Shown: in pieces, positions 62,441-64,000 of the stretch
How positions within the stretch are numbered: the stretch's first letter is position 1
How the letters are laid out: each line of letters opens with the position of its first letter
Origin: Amborella trichopoda
Lineage: Eukaryota; Streptophyta; Magnoliopsida; Amborellales; Amborellaceae
Length of the DNA: 64,000 nucleotides
Direction of reading: 5' to 3'
Assembly (NCBI RefSeq): GCF_000471905.2
Contig: NW_006500178.1
Coordinates: 3,776,780-3,840,779 of the forward strand
Notes under the pieces: model-generated
Told to the model about the DNA's origin: nothing
The model's input: the letters and a program-made list of their open reading frames with translations, nothing else
The model's database searches: none
Position numbers and translations under genes: made by a program

Positions 62441-64000
62441 TGTTGGTTATGTAGCCTTTCAAGGCCCTAAAGCCAATAGTCTTACGTTCAGTGGGAGTTA
62501 GAGAGAGACTAAATTTGGGTGCTTGGTGCACTGGGGCCCAGATTCATATACCCCGAGTATTTGAGTCATTGAGAGTATATGTTTTGAGAGTGTGAACTTT
62601 CATGGAGGTTTGAAGGTCACCTCCCAGTTAGGACCATATTAATTAGAATACCTCATAGTTTGTGTGATAAGCCAGGGTTTGGAGAATCCAATCGAGAATA
62701 ATAGAATCCAAGTATTTGAAAGAGTATTCGTCCTGTATGGAATGGTCGGCTCATGAGACATGAACCCGTATTCTGACACTAGACCATTCCATGGTATGTG
62801 CACCCACAATCATATGGGGGAAGCCACTTTTCTATGATATTATCCAACTTAGAAGAGCTAGTGCACATGTGCTTTGAGAGGACCCCTGAATTTGAGTAGG
62901 AACATGTCCCATAGGGATGCACTAGTAATCCATTGAACCGTCGGTGACGAGAAGTTCTGGTTCGACGATTTTGATGTGACCAATTATATGTCCCTGCCAT
63001 AGACTGTAGATCATAGGTCCATTGGGTCAGCTTGAGACGCCGGTGGAACGTCATTCGGGTTAGCTCAATAGAAGACTCCGACTAGTGTTATAAGTCTAGA
63101 GATCTCATTTACCTTTAGCTCATATTAATCTAAAATTGATGAGAAAATAATTTTATATTGACGATAAATTGTGTAATAATGTTGAGAAATCATTTAGAGA
63201 ATTTTTGGGATTTTTGGAGAATTTTTCAGATTTTTTTTAAACAATAAAAATATGATTTTCAAATTTGTTTGACATAAATACCAAACAAGGATATTATATG
63301 GGGATGCCACATGGATCCCAAGTGGCCATAGGGATGCCACGTGGCACCCCCACCTCCCCACTCGTGGATGACATCATGCTGATGTCATATCCATGTGGGG
63401 ACCTATTTGTCATTAATTCTTTTGTTGGTATTATGTTATAACATGTTATCTTGTTATTTAAAGTGTTATATATTGTTGTGATTTAAGTTACATGTTTTTT
63501 TTTTTGCTCATATGTGCCATTTTTGGCATGTGTGAAATATGGGGTTTTGAGATTATCCACATGATTTTGTAGCATGTGGGTATATCTTATGTGGCACCAC
63601 CTTATGGGCTTGACCCATGTAAAGCTTTAGTATTGTTAAAATCCTATTGGTGGTGTCATAAGATATTTTATTCACATGTGTGGATGTCCCATATTACCTT
63701 TATGTCTATGTCCTTGTATTTTATTGACTCTAAGTGTAAACATGAATTTGGACTTAATAGGAAATAAAACATGGAGCTAAGGGCTTCAAGCTAAAATGAC
63801 TATAAACCTAGGTTTTAAGGAGTGAAGGGTGTCAAAAGCTCATCCATTGATCTTGGTGATAAGATATGGATGAGTGGCTTGGATAAACGCCTCTCATGTG
63901 CCGTTGATCTAAGGCATCAAGGGTCAAGATCAAATCCATCTTTATGATCTTAGTATAAAAATAACTTACGTAATCAATTATAACTCTAACTTGAGTAATC
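62441..64000 (+). mobile_element. LTR-like repeat B, copy H (runs past the window)
   Basis: It starts TGTTGGTTATGTAGCC, 12 bp after the end of copy D, giving an inverted D/H pair. 62450-63050 parallels 59470-59890 of copy G (TGCACTGGGGCCCAGA; GAGCTAGTGCACATGTG; GACTGTAGATCATAGG). Near the window edge AGTATAAAAATAAC (63952-63965) may be its TATA box. The right end is not in the window. Confidence 0.6.

Noticed and set aside
53210..64000. Further NAGLU exons
   Set aside because: I looked for the next conserved blocks after SCNFR and found none bounded by splice sites; they must lie beyond the window.

Overview
The window is nuclear DNA of a flowering plant, read from inside one long gene. Short exons with GT-AG borders are scattered through AT-rich introns filled with plant transposons: L1-type and RTE-type LINEs, hAT DNA elements and LTR elements with an initiator-Met tRNA primer site. 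I see no bacterial or organellar gene and no complete host gene. The very long introns would suit a basal eudicot or magnoliid, but that is only a guess. Three short runs of N (17592-17611, 17679, 37204-37223) mark a draft assembly.

The only host gene I can support is on the + strand. It is a plant lysosomal-type alpha-N-acetylglucosaminidase (NAGLU, glycoside hydrolase family 89). Ten consecutive internal exons lie at 3334-3415, 10676-10782, 13657-13687, 15896-16013, 16922-16969, 30591-30700, 30795-30897, 33719-33817, 51236-51346 and 52965-53209. They total 1054 nt (about 351 codons), keep phase throughout, contain no stop, and include both expected catalytic glutamates. The 5' exons lie before the window and the last exons beyond base 64000. 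Introns range from 94 bp to 17.4 kb.

The rest is mostly layered transposons. From left to right: an unidentified coding-like remnant with local duplications (about 396-2270); an RTE fragment (3837-4212) and a hAT relic (about 4480-6483); an LTR element with target duplication CTTGT (6825-10172), whose 3' LTR holds an RTE with an inverted 5' part, itself holding a 319-bp hAT-like element; a large LTR-like repeat 'B' (about 11200-13063); a 177-bp tandem duplication (15185-15538); a purine microsatellite (17290-17800); a minus-strand L1 nest (about 18390-28870) carrying two B copies, one of which holds a hAT with three BED-finger repeats; a second LTR element with target duplication TAATG (35220-38642) holding a hAT-like element with an 8-bp target duplication; an almost full-length L1 (39488-47245) inside another B copy; an isolated A-type LTR (47533-48010); two more RTE copies (48580-50651); and, downstream of the last exon, a B cluster in which an RTE entered one B copy and was then entered by another (57900-64000).

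Nothing here looks like a new functional multi-gene system. What is unusual is how cleanly the nesting order can be read, the twin-priming signature, the triple-BED hAT derivative, and an apparently intact enzyme gene carrying all of this in its introns.
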